This document shows, one piece after another, positions 31,613-40,281 of a stretch of DNA of 64,000 bases (position 1 is the stretch's first letter; every line of letters begins with the position of its first letter). The notes under the pieces are model-generated. The model ran no database searches. It was not told the DNA's origin and saw only the letters and a list, made by a program, of their open reading frames with translations. Origin of the DNA: Lachancea kluyveri NRRL Y-12651. Its lineage: Eukaryota > Ascomycota > Saccharomycetes > Saccharomycetales > Saccharomycetaceae. The translations under genes and the position numbers were made by a program. Where the stretch lies: contig CM000690.1 in assembly GCA_000149225.2 (NCBI GenBank), positions 744,001-808,000 on the forward strand, in the 5' to 3' direction.

Positions 31613-34276
31613 ATGTCTGATAATAAGGAAAAGACAGCTGGCACTGTCAACATAGTTACGAATGGCGACAACGAAACGATTGGTAGCAACTCTTCTAGTT
31701 TTTCGGAGTCGGCGATCCCCAACAAGGAGGCTGGAACCGTGGTCGAGGTGGACTCTAAAGGGTATGCCGAATCTTGTTCTGACGAACAGATGGCCAATTT
31801 GTTGAAGAAGATGGGTTACGAACGTTGTGAGGATATCTCAGAGATTCCGCCTGAAATCAGATTTGTATGCACCAAAATTGAAAAACTATCTGTCGAGGAA
31901 GCCGTGGAAATCTTGAAAGAAGGTGTCGAATACCACGAGGATGATCCAAACATTCCATCGAACGAGTACGCCGAATATGTCAGATTTGCGAACGGCGATT
32001 ATGACCATGAAAATGAAAAGGAGATTTTCGAGTTAAAGGCCCTTGCCGGGTTACTCAAATTCCACTCTCCGTATGCTGAGGTCAGAGCTGTTGTAGAACC
32101 TTCTGATAATCCTACAATCCCTGTGGAAACTTTCAGAGCTTATTTTTTGGCCCTTGTTTGGGGTATCGTTGGGTCAGGCTTTAACGAATTTTTTTCACAT
32201 AGGTTGGTTTCCATTTCTATCTCCACTTCAGTCGTTCAAATGTTCCTGTACTTGTGTGGTACGTTATGGGCCAAACACCTACCATGTTGGGGGTTCACCG
32301 TCAAGGGCAAAAGGTTTGCTCTAAACATCGAAACTCCGTGGACCGACAAAGAACAGATGTTCGCCACTCTACTGTTTGCCATATGTAACGGTGTCTTCTA
32401 CACCCATTACAACATTTTGACTCAGAAGATATACTACGGCGATAAAATCTCTTTTGGTTACCAATTCTGGCTCTCGATTTGTATCCAGTTCATTGGGTTC
32501 GGTTTTGCAGGCATATTGAGAAGATTTGTCGTGTACCCAGCTCGCACCCTGTGGCCAACAAGTATGTCTACCATTGCACTTAACAATGCTTTATTGAGCA
32601 GAGAAAAAGATGTTTCCAAAGGACTGTCGAGATACTCGTTTTTTTTCATCGCTACAACTTTCATGTTCTTGTACACTTGGTTTCCAACCTATTTAATCAA
32701 CATCTTGAACACCTTCAACTGGATGACTTGGATTGCTCCAAATAACTTCGACTTGGCTGCGATAACAGGTGGTGTCTCTGGGTTGGGCATAAATCCAATT
32801 TCTTCTTTTGATTGGAACGTCATCAACTTCTTATACCCATTGGTAACTCCCTTTTTCTCCTATTCCGTCCAATTTGCAGGCTCATTCTTTGCAGCATTGG
32901 TTGTTATAGCGGTTTATTATACCAACTATAAGGATTGTCAATATCTGCCAATTTTTTCCAACTCTTTGTTCACCAATACTGGTACACCCTACTCTATCAA
33001 AAAAATCCTGAACTCTGACTACAAAGTTGATGAAGAAAAGTACCAACAGTACTCTCCGCCATTCTACAGCGCAGGGAATCTAGTTTCCTACGGGTCCTTT
33101 ATTGCAGTATACCCTATGTTGATCATATACGCATTCATCACCGAATCCAAGGTACTACTTGGCGCTTGTAAAGACTGGGCAAAGGGCATCTGGTCCTTAA
33201 GAAAATGGCAATCATGGACTAATATGGCGAAACAGGAATACCATGCATTAGACAGTTTTAATGATCCACACTCGAACATGATGAAAAAATACAAAGAAGT
33301 TCCTGACTGGTGGTACTTTATGATTTTGCTGATCAGTATAGTCATCTCTATCATAGTCTTGGAAAAATATGAGACCAACACCCCTATCTGGGCTTTGTTT
33401 ATGTCTCTAGGTTTCAACTTTGTCTTTTTGATCCCAATTACCATTTTGCAAGCGACTACAGGTTTTAGCATCGGCCTAAACTTACTAATAGAAATGATCA
33501 TTGGTTATGCTTTACCAGGTAATCCATACGCTCTAATGATCGTCAAAGCCTTTGGCTATAATATCGATGGTCAAGCTGATAATTATGTGTCCAACTTGAA
33601 AATGGCCCATTATTGCAAGATTCCACCTGTAGCCTTGTTTAGAGGCCAGCTGTTCATGGTGTTTGTTCAAGTTTTAGTCAATTTAGGGGTTTTGAATTGG
33701 CAAATTTCTAATATCAAAGATTTCTGCCAACCAAACCAAGCTTCAAAATTCACCTGTCCTGATGCTAGGACATACTATAACGCTTCTGTCATGTGGGGTG
33801 CCATGGGTCCAAAGAAAATTTTTAACGATGTCTACCCAATTTTGAGATGGTGCTGGCTAATTGGCGCCTGTCTGGGTGTCTTTTTCGGTTTATGGAAGGT
33901 TTATGGCCGTAGGTATTATCCAACTTGGTTCAATCCAATCTTGTTCGTTGGTGGTATGATAAATATGGGTCCTCCATACGGGTTGATGTATGTGGTTCCG
34001 GGTTTCTTTGTGAGCTTTTTTTCGCAGTTTTATCTCAAAAAGTACCATTTGCGTCTTTGGGAGAAATACAACTACGTCTGCGATGCTGCATTCTCTGCTG
34101 GGTTAGTGTTCTCATCTATCGTCATTTTCTTTGCCGTTCAATATAAGCAAAAAGATCTAAACTGGTGGGGCAACACAGTCATCTATGCTGGTCTAGATGG
34201 TGAAGGTTTAGCCAAAAAAGACATTAGTCAAACTTCAAAGGGTTACTTTGGTCCAGCTCCTGGTCACTACCCATAG
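31613..34276 (+). CDS. Oligopeptide transporter family protein, Opt2-like
   Basis: From the ATG at 31613 the protein has 887 residues (S. cerevisiae Opt2 has 877); the longer frame to 31568 begins with TTG and is not used. A hydrophilic N-terminus of about 165 residues, containing the YTDEQ-like and FHSPYAEVRAVV stretches of the family, precedes roughly 12-16 membrane segments. NPFx-like loops and the C-terminal PPYGLMY and YFGPAPGHYP fit the PT/OPT clade. OPT proteins import small peptides or glutathione, and Opt2 is linked to glutathione and lipid asymmetry. S. cerevisiae has no OPT gene between ADY2 and ADP1, where this one lies. Which OPT subfamily it belongs to needs a tree. Confidence 0.9.
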   Translation: MSDNKEKTAGTVNIVTNGDNETIGSNSSSFSESAIPNKEAGTVVEVDSKGYAESCSDEQMANLLKKMGYERCEDISEIPPEIRFVCTKIEKLSVEEAVEILKEGVEYHEDDPNIPSNEYAEYVRFANGDYDHENEKEIFELKALAGLLKFHSPYAEVRAVVEPSDNPTIPVETFRAYFLALVWGIVGSGFNEFFSHRLVSISISTSVVQMFLYLCGTLWAKHLPCWGFTVKGKRFALNIETPWTDKEQMFATLLFAICNGVFYTHYNILTQKIYYGDKISFGYQFWLSICIQFIGFGFAGILRRFVVYPARTLWPTSMSTIALNNALLSREKDVSKGLSRYSFFFIATTFMFLYTWFPTYLINILNTFNWMTWIAPNNFDLAAITGGVSGLGINPISSFDWNVINFLYPLVTPFFSYSVQFAGSFFAALVVIAVYYTNYKDCQYLPIFSNSLFTNTGTPYSIKKILNSDYKVDEEKYQQYSPPFYSAGNLVSYGSFIAVYPMLIIYAFITESKVLLGACKDWAKGIWSLRKWQSWTNMAKQEYHALDSFNDPHSNMMKKYKEVPDWWYFMILLISIVISIIVLEKYETNTPIWALFMSLGFNFVFLIPITILQATTGFSIGLNLLIEMIIGYALPGNPYALMIVKAFGYNIDGQADNYVSNLKMAHYCKIPPVALFRGQLFMVFVQVLVNLGVLNWQISNIKDFCQPNQASKFTCPDARTYYNASVMWGAMGPKKIFNDVYPILRWCWLIGACLGVFFGLWKVYGRRYYPTWFNPILFVGGMINMGPPYGLMYVVPGFFVSFFSQFYLKKYHLRLWEKYNYVCDAAFSAGLVFSSIVIFFAVQYKQKDLNWWGNTVIYAGLDGEGLAKKDISQTSKGYFGPAPGHYP

Positions 34277-34859
34277 TACATCTTTTTACAGGTTTTCCTC
34301 TGTATTTTGATATACACACACATGATCTTTAAATTTTCAGGTTCTTGTTTCACCTCGGGAACATGTAATCTTAAGTAACTTTAATAAAACATTTATTTTC
34401 GATTTTCTCGGTCCATGTTCTCTGTTGTTATCAGTTAAGAGTCTTGCTTACTAATAGTACAGGTATTTCGGAGTAATGTCATTCGGTACTGGAACGACGG
34501 CGTCGGAAAAGGATATGGTTACATGTAAAACTCGGGACGTTTTATAATAATATATATCTACATCAATATAACGCACCTTAACACTCACTTTACAAACACA
34601 TCAACAGGCTGATACGAGTAAAGCAGACCAATTTTGCAATAACTAAAAATGCTATCAATAGACTTCAAGGCATTAATATATAGCTGAATTTTAGATCTTA
34701 GTACATTACTAACCGTCGCAGAAAACAGAAAAAAAATGTACTGCAAATACGAACGATTCCTAGAATTGTCCATCATATCCTTCTTCGACATGCGTAAGGA
34801 AAACTCCACCTTAATTAATATACAGCAACATCCTTTCAGATGCAGAACTACTCGAAAGT
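34277..34859. other. Intergenic region between OPT transporter and RPC34
   Basis: This is the convergent 3' region, A/T-rich, with TATATATCTACA near 34550 and no homologous ORF. I see nothing beyond likely 3' processing sequence. Confidence 0.5.
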
Positions 34860-35801
34860 TTATAAAGTCCATTCGTCAAAATATACCGCTTCTTTGTCAC
34901 CGTTAGAGGGCGAAATACCACTGCTATAATTGAAAATAGAGAAATCTTCTTCTTCACCGTCTTCGCCCTTAGAATCACTAACCGGTTGAGTCATTTGTAG
35001 GACACTTTGCAGGGTTACTCTATAGCAATCAAGTGAGATGTTTTCCAGTTTATCGTCATAGACCAAAACTTCACAGAGGGATCTAATGTCGGCAGTGGAT
35101 AATTCGACATTAGCGACTTTAGCTGCTGAAATAAAAGTAAGAATTTCTTCTGTGGTGGAATAGTTTTTAACATGTGCACCAAACAAAGTTTCTTTGGCGC
35201 TGCCGTTAAAGTTGTTGAACCCTTTAGGATAAGTGCGTTCAGAAACAAATCTCCACACAATAGTTAGCAAGCTGTTAATGAATTCAACGTCCAGCTCACT
35301 GTCTGTAAACCAAGGACCACCAGTGACGTCAATAGATGGCTGCAGGTTGTACAGCATATATATTTTCCTTGTTGGATACTTAACACTTTTAACGCTTTTA
35401 ACGTATCTTTGAGACTCTAGACTCTTTAAGCATTTTAGTACGACATGCTGGTGCAAATTTGTTCTCGCCTTAATGGTCTTGGTCCAAATACCCTCTCTTC
35501 CACTTGCTTCAATGTATGAATATACCAATGCTTCGTCTGAAGTCATCGTAGACTTTTTTTGGGCCTCTGCCACATCAACAGCTTGGAATTTTAGTTCATT
35601 ATTTTGCTTGATAAGTTTAATTAAATTGTTGTTCAACAGTTCCTGGACAATTGGCATCAAGTCATTTAGAGATGAGCAACCGACAAAGTCTTTCAATTCC
35701 TGCTGTTGGAAAAGAGTGCTCGACTCTCTCGCTGTCATTTTCTCGTGCAAATCCTTAGCACGATCAGAGAGTTTCATATCATCGCGAATCACCAAATCCA
35801 T
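34860..35801 (-). CDS. RPC34: RNA polymerase III subunit C34 (TFIIF-like)
   Basis: From the ATG at 35801 the protein has 313 residues (317 in S. cerevisiae). The open frame runs further 5' to a GTG, but its first 45 residues have no counterpart, so the later ATG, giving MDLVIRDDMKLSD, is chosen. Winged-helix regions and the near-invariant stretch TIKARTNLHQHVVLK are present. The tail DKEAVYFDEWTL matches the family end. Rpc34 contacts TFIIIB (Brf1) and is needed for Pol III initiation. It is next to ADP1 (132 bp); in S. cerevisiae RPC34 (YNR003C) is on chr XIV near CIT1 and ATO2, so the neighbourhood merges the two sister regions. Confidence 0.96.
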   Translation of the reverse strand: MDLVIRDDMKLSDRAKDLHEKMTARESSTLFQQQELKDFVGCSSLNDLMPIVQELLNNNLIKLIKQNNELKFQAVDVAEAQKKSTMTSDEALVYSYIEASGREGIWTKTIKARTNLHQHVVLKCLKSLESQRYVKSVKSVKYPTRKIYMLYNLQPSIDVTGGPWFTDSELDVEFINSLLTIVWRFVSERTYPKGFNNFNGSAKETLFGAHVKNYSTTEEILTFISAAKVANVELSTADIRSLCEVLVYDDKLENISLDCYRVTLQSVLQMTQPVSDSKGEDGEEEDFSIFNYSSGISPSNGDKEAVYFDEWTL

Positions 35802-35932
35802 TATAATTCTGACAGTTTGAAGTACCTGCCTATGGAGAAAGCTGGCTTTTACTACTAATGCTACGGATTGATCAAAATTTTTCCAAGTTTCGAATTCTTG
35901 CGTATATAATGATATAAGTCGATGAATCCACT

Positions 35933-38900
35933 TCACTTCTGCTCCACCACAATCAATTTCAACGCCAAGTAGCCCAAAACCAAAAATATTATATTGAACA
36001 GTAGTAACATTTTAACATCAAAGAAGAGGTTTTGGACTATGAATCCGAACGTGCTCAAGATGGTTGCACCTGGAATTTCAATATTCAAGCCATACTTCTT
36101 TTCCTTTAAGATTAACGTCTTCACCTCATTGATTATCAAGGACTCGTAAGCGTAGTAGAACACAGAAAAGTTTTTCAAGTATTTGAATGCAATATTCGTA
36201 ATGTCCTTAGTATTAATAAACAAACCACTGAATAGTAGGGAGCCCAATAGAATCAATACACTCAAGATAATCGAGTTGTTTAAATCTTCAAATATGATAC
36301 CAATGGTCAGAATCTCCATCGAAATGGCCAGATTAAACAGAATCAAAATACCCAAAAATTTGAAAAATGCGCTGTCATCCATATTCAATCCAACCATTGG
36401 GTAAATAACGAGGCCCAACAGGATTGGAGGGACTACTCTTAATGGTATGACATCACTCCAAATTTTGCTCAAATGATACGCGATTGGTGAGTAGTAGTTG
36501 TTGGAACGTTCTTTCAAAAAAATTATCCTCTCTAACGCAAAAGAGCTTAGTCCTGTAAATGTCAAAAAGCCAAAGTATGTCAGGATGAAGAAGAAGAGAC
36601 CTAGCCTATTTTGAAATCCACTTATGTCGTTTTCCACATTGTAGTATAGAATACCAAGAAACAAACCCAATAAAACTGTCAGAACATAGTTTCCTAACAG
36701 CAACTTAGGGTTCCTGTATACGTTTTTGAAGGTTCTTGAACACAAAATGGCCAATTGCTGGGAAAAGGAGGCTGCCTCGTGAGAAACCGGTAGTTTCAAA
36801 TTATCGGAGTTTGAGGATGCTTTAATATTTTCAATATCTTGGGAAAGTTCGGAGAAGTAGGAACTTTCTCTAAACATCGAGTGGAGTAAGTTATTGTTTA
36901 AGGCTCCAACTGCTCCTTCCTCTGTTGTACTGTCAGTGACAAGTAGGCCTCTAAATTCGTCTCTGTGGACAGCGTAGTGCTCCCACTCACGTTGTGTCAT
37001 GCTAGCTATCGAACTTCTTACTGGATCAACACCATGAATTCCAGTAGAAGTACGATTTTCACCAAGTGAGTTTAACAAATTAGCTTCAAGATCACTGACT
37101 TCCACAGAGCGGGTGGTGTATTTCTTTGGCTCGAAAGTTACGTCAATGAGATAGTCTGCGATATTGTAATCGGAGGGACATGTAAAGCCCTGGTTTCGCA
37201 AGAATTCGCTCACTCTAACCGCTTCTCCAGAATAAACCAATTCACCTTCACTTAATAACACCAGCTTATCAAAGAGCTTGAAGATATTTGATCTAGGCTG
37301 ATGGATTGAAAGAATCAATGTTCTATTGTAGTGGTTGGCAAGTCTAACCAGACATTCAATGACGTTGTTGGCGTTGTTGGAGTCCAGCCCTGAGGTTGGT
37401 TCATCGAGGAATAAAATTAATGGCGAAGTAACCAACTCACACGCGATAGAAACTCTTCTTTTTTCACCACCACTAATACCTCTCTCGAGGTCATTACCAA
37501 TAACACGATTTCTGATCTCGAATATCCTTAGTTCTTCCAAGACTTGGTAGACACGTTTCTGCTTAGCAGCAAAACTCATAGATCTAGGCAGTCTTAGTAG
37601 AGCACTATTCAACACAGTTTCATACACGGTTAACGTTGGCAAGAGAAAATCTTCTTGGTCAACAAAACCAACAATCTTCGAATAATTTTGTTTAGTCACT
37701 TCTGTCCCATTCAATCTGATGGAGCCTGTGACCTTACCAGTCTTATTTTTCATTGCAAGGATATCCAATAAAGTTGTTTTTCCAGCACCAGATCCGCCCA
37801 TAATGGCCAATATTTCACCAGGTTTCACTGAGCCACTAATACTGTTCAACACTTGGGTACTCGAACCCTTTGACGAGCGAACTTGATAGTTTATATTTTC
37901 GAAGGTCAATGTTGCTTTTACATCAGGCTTCAAGAAATCAGGTTCATTTTCGTCGTCATCGCTATCAGATAGTTGAACTGGGCTGTTGTTAAAAAGTGGA
38001 CTTCTGGAAATATAAATTACCGATACTGTTGCGAGAAAAATGACACCAGCTGAAGTTAATACCAGTACCATTGTTGAGAAAGCCGTCATTCCTTTCTTTG
38101 GCGGGGATATATGTCCAGGTATCTCACTGTAATGAATACATTCACCAGATTGGCATGTCAACGTGATATAAGGATCGCCGAATATAGTCAAAATCAGGTC
38201 GTTCATACTGGGTTCACTAAATTTACATTTCCTGTTATTCAAATCACAACTGAAATCACCAGGGCCCCTAATTGTTTCTGTCAAAAAGTCTGAAATATCG
38301 ATCGAGCCCTGCTTGCCACATAGCATTTCACCAGGAACACATTTACATTTCACTTCCTCACAGCTGTAATGAGACTCGTTTTTCTGTAAGTCGAACTTAA
38401 AGCCGCAAGTTGACAAGTCACAGTAAAAACTTTCAATTTCGTCAATCCAAAATTGGAAATCACAAACCTCTGCCGTCTTATTACAGGAGAATGTAACCTG
38501 AGGTTTCCGGCCATTCAAGATCTGTATGATTTTTTTGTTTGTGACATCACATCCTTGGTGAAACTTGTTTACAATCATACCATTTTTATAGCAAGTACCC
38601 TTCAGATCATCTGGCATAAAGGCATCGCACACAAAATCTTCTTTACAAATATTACAGTTGATACCACCCCAACCGTCTTTACATTCACAGGTTTCTGTTT
38701 CGTTGCCTCTTATAGGCCTCTGGCTGTTTCCATCAGAGAGAGCACCACATAACGGCTGAGAACAGTCCTCACCACCAAATCCATCTAAGCATTCACACTT
38801 TCCACTGTAAGAGTTACATTTCGAGAATTGTTTACACTCGAACATTGGCAGCATGCAGTTGAAGCATGGTGGGCACTTATCTTCGTCACCGAAGTTGTCG

Positions 38901-39016
38901 TTTCCGTGTCTTGGCGGTATAGAGACAGCAAAACGTTCATCTTTTATTACAGACTCTCCTTGAACAAAACCTCCCAGCAGCGTAGAAATACATAAAACAC
39001 TGAGTACTAGACGCAT
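35933..39016 (-). CDS. ADP1: ABC transporter Adp1 (ABCG half-transporter with EGF-like region)
   Basis: The 1027-residue protein starts with a signal peptide (MRLVLSVLCISTLLGG). A long cysteine-rich luminal region with EGF-like modules (about residues 45-300) and a membrane anchor (about 313-336) follow. The nucleotide-binding domain has Walker A GGSGAGKTT from G407, signature ISGGEKRR from I514 and Walker B LILFLDEPTSGLD just after it. An ABC2-type membrane domain with about six helices ends the protein. S. cerevisiae Adp1 is 1049 residues. Substrate is unknown. It matches YCR011C; the next gene to the right is from the chr VI block, so a synteny join lies between 39016 and 39168. Confidence 0.96.
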   Translation of the reverse strand: MRLVLSVLCISTLLGGFVQGESVIKDERFAVSIPPRHGNDNFGDEDKCPPCFNCMLPMFECKQFSKCNSYSGKCECLDGFGGEDCSQPLCGALSDGNSQRPIRGNETETCECKDGWGGINCNICKEDFVCDAFMPDDLKGTCYKNGMIVNKFHQGCDVTNKKIIQILNGRKPQVTFSCNKTAEVCDFQFWIDEIESFYCDLSTCGFKFDLQKNESHYSCEEVKCKCVPGEMLCGKQGSIDISDFLTETIRGPGDFSCDLNNRKCKFSEPSMNDLILTIFGDPYITLTCQSGECIHYSEIPGHISPPKKGMTAFSTMVLVLTSAGVIFLATVSVIYISRSPLFNNSPVQLSDSDDDENEPDFLKPDVKATLTFENINYQVRSSKGSSTQVLNSISGSVKPGEILAIMGGSGAGKTTLLDILAMKNKTGKVTGSIRLNGTEVTKQNYSKIVGFVDQEDFLLPTLTVYETVLNSALLRLPRSMSFAAKQKRVYQVLEELRIFEIRNRVIGNDLERGISGGEKRRVSIACELVTSPLILFLDEPTSGLDSNNANNVIECLVRLANHYNRTLILSIHQPRSNIFKLFDKLVLLSEGELVYSGEAVRVSEFLRNQGFTCPSDYNIADYLIDVTFEPKKYTTRSVEVSDLEANLLNSLGENRTSTGIHGVDPVRSSIASMTQREWEHYAVHRDEFRGLLVTDSTTEEGAVGALNNNLLHSMFRESSYFSELSQDIENIKASSNSDNLKLPVSHEAASFSQQLAILCSRTFKNVYRNPKLLLGNYVLTVLLGLFLGILYYNVENDISGFQNRLGLFFFILTYFGFLTFTGLSSFALERIIFLKERSNNYYSPIAYHLSKIWSDVIPLRVVPPILLGLVIYPMVGLNMDDSAFFKFLGILILFNLAISMEILTIGIIFEDLNNSIILSVLILLGSLLFSGLFINTKDITNIAFKYLKNFSVFYYAYESLIINEVKTLILKEKKYGLNIEIPGATILSTFGFIVQNLFFDVKMLLLFNIIFLVLGYLALKLIVVEQK

Positions 39017-39167
39017 GTATCAGGATTTGGGTGCGCCTCAGATGTTTTAGGATGGCGTTTATCCTTTATGTAGATTAAAATGAGCGAGAGAGCCAGCCAT
39101 AGAGCAAAAAACCACCCCTATAATAAGGGATGTAATCATTATATACGCAGACATGCATTTGGAAAGA

Positions 39168-40136
39168 TCAATAATATTGTACCACGAACTCGCATAGTAA
39201 CATAGCCCATCTGTGTATAGATTTTTCGCTCAGATTATCAAAGTCATCGTTTATTGTATGCCAAGCACTTGGAAATGGGAATGGTATTAGGTGCAATACT
39301 GGAACGTCGCGCTCCAAAAACGGAATGTGGTCATCCTCAATCACAACTTTACCATGCATCAGAAAAATGTGATTCGCTGGGTCAAGGAACGTAAAACCGT
39401 CCTGAAACTGTTTAGTATGTTTTTGTTCAATAGTTGCTAATAGCTCGTAGTACTCGTGTGACGCCGGGTAGTAGCTCGGGACCTGTACATGCTCTTCGCT
39501 TCCTAAAAGGTCCAAAAGCACCAAGAGTTCGATGCTATCAAGAGTACCATCAGTCTCCCATTTCGACGCCAAATGCCTGGCTCCGTAAATAGAATCATCG
39601 GCAGCCCACTGGTTGATAGCTTCTTCGCCGTCAAAGAACACGATTTTTAAGCCACTAAATCTGTCAAGCAGTAAAGGGTCAAGTAAAAACTCGTCTTTCT
39701 GCAGGATAATGTCAACAAATTTGGCAATATATAATAATATAGCACAGGGTGCTGCACTGTCTATACCGCCTATAAATCCCTCGGGAAGGATTTTGGAGTC
39801 GTAATGTGCTGCCAAGATTAAGGGACTCTCTGCGTTACCCAAACTAAATACCATATTAGTAAACGTGAAGCCATTTTCTTCAAAAACATCGGATTCTATC
39901 GACCAATTTCCGTTCAGTGCAGTGAAGTGCGATGCTAAAAACTCTTGAACTTGTTCGGATTCGATGCTTCCTGGAATACGTGTCTTGTTGAAGGGTAAAA
40001 GTAAGCTATCAGGATTGTTCTCTTCCAAGCTTAGTTCCCGCGATAAAGTACTCTCATAATAATTTAGACCAATTAATTCTGCTGAAACAGAAAATGTCGG
40101 ATTGCACCACGCAAACCATAACAAAAACCACCACAT
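39168..40136 (-). CDS. Glutaminyl cyclase-like secreted M28-family protein (YFR018C-like)
   Basis: The 322-residue protein has a hydrophobic signal sequence (MWWFLLWFAWCNPTFSVSAE), then the M28-like core: LAAHYDSK (metal ligands), GIDSAAPCA, FFDGEEA and HLIPFPFPSAWHT. These are the features of glutaminyl-peptide cyclotransferases. S. cerevisiae YFR018C, 363 residues, is adjacent and divergent to FAB1, exactly as here (146 bp between starts). The likely reaction is pyroglutamate formation at N-terminal glutamine in the secretory pathway; in yeast it is little studied. Confidence 0.88.
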   Translation of the reverse strand: MWWFLLWFAWCNPTFSVSAELIGLNYYESTLSRELSLEENNPDSLLLPFNKTRIPGSIESEQVQEFLASHFTALNGNWSIESDVFEENGFTFTNMVFSLGNAESPLILAAHYDSKILPEGFIGGIDSAAPCAILLYIAKFVDIILQKDEFLLDPLLLDRFSGLKIVFFDGEEAINQWAADDSIYGARHLASKWETDGTLDSIELLVLLDLLGSEEHVQVPSYYPASHEYYELLATIEQKHTKQFQDGFTFLDPANHIFLMHGKVVIEDDHIPFLERDVPVLHLIPFPFPSAWHTINDDFDNLSEKSIHRWAMLLCEFVVQYY

Positions 40137-40281
40137 TCTCAGTTTGTTGGATAATTCCTAACTCTTGGGTAGATATGCATTGCGCATATCTTCCATCTCG
40201 CGTCTTCAAAAATAGGACTTCTTACTGCACCTGCTGGTAAATAGGCATACTCAAAGAGAAAGAAACATAGGATAAAGGTCA

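Noticed and set aside
35802-35936. 45-codon N-terminal extension of RPC34
   Set aside because: It starts with GTG, has no counterpart in the family, and an ATG at 35801 gives the usual length.
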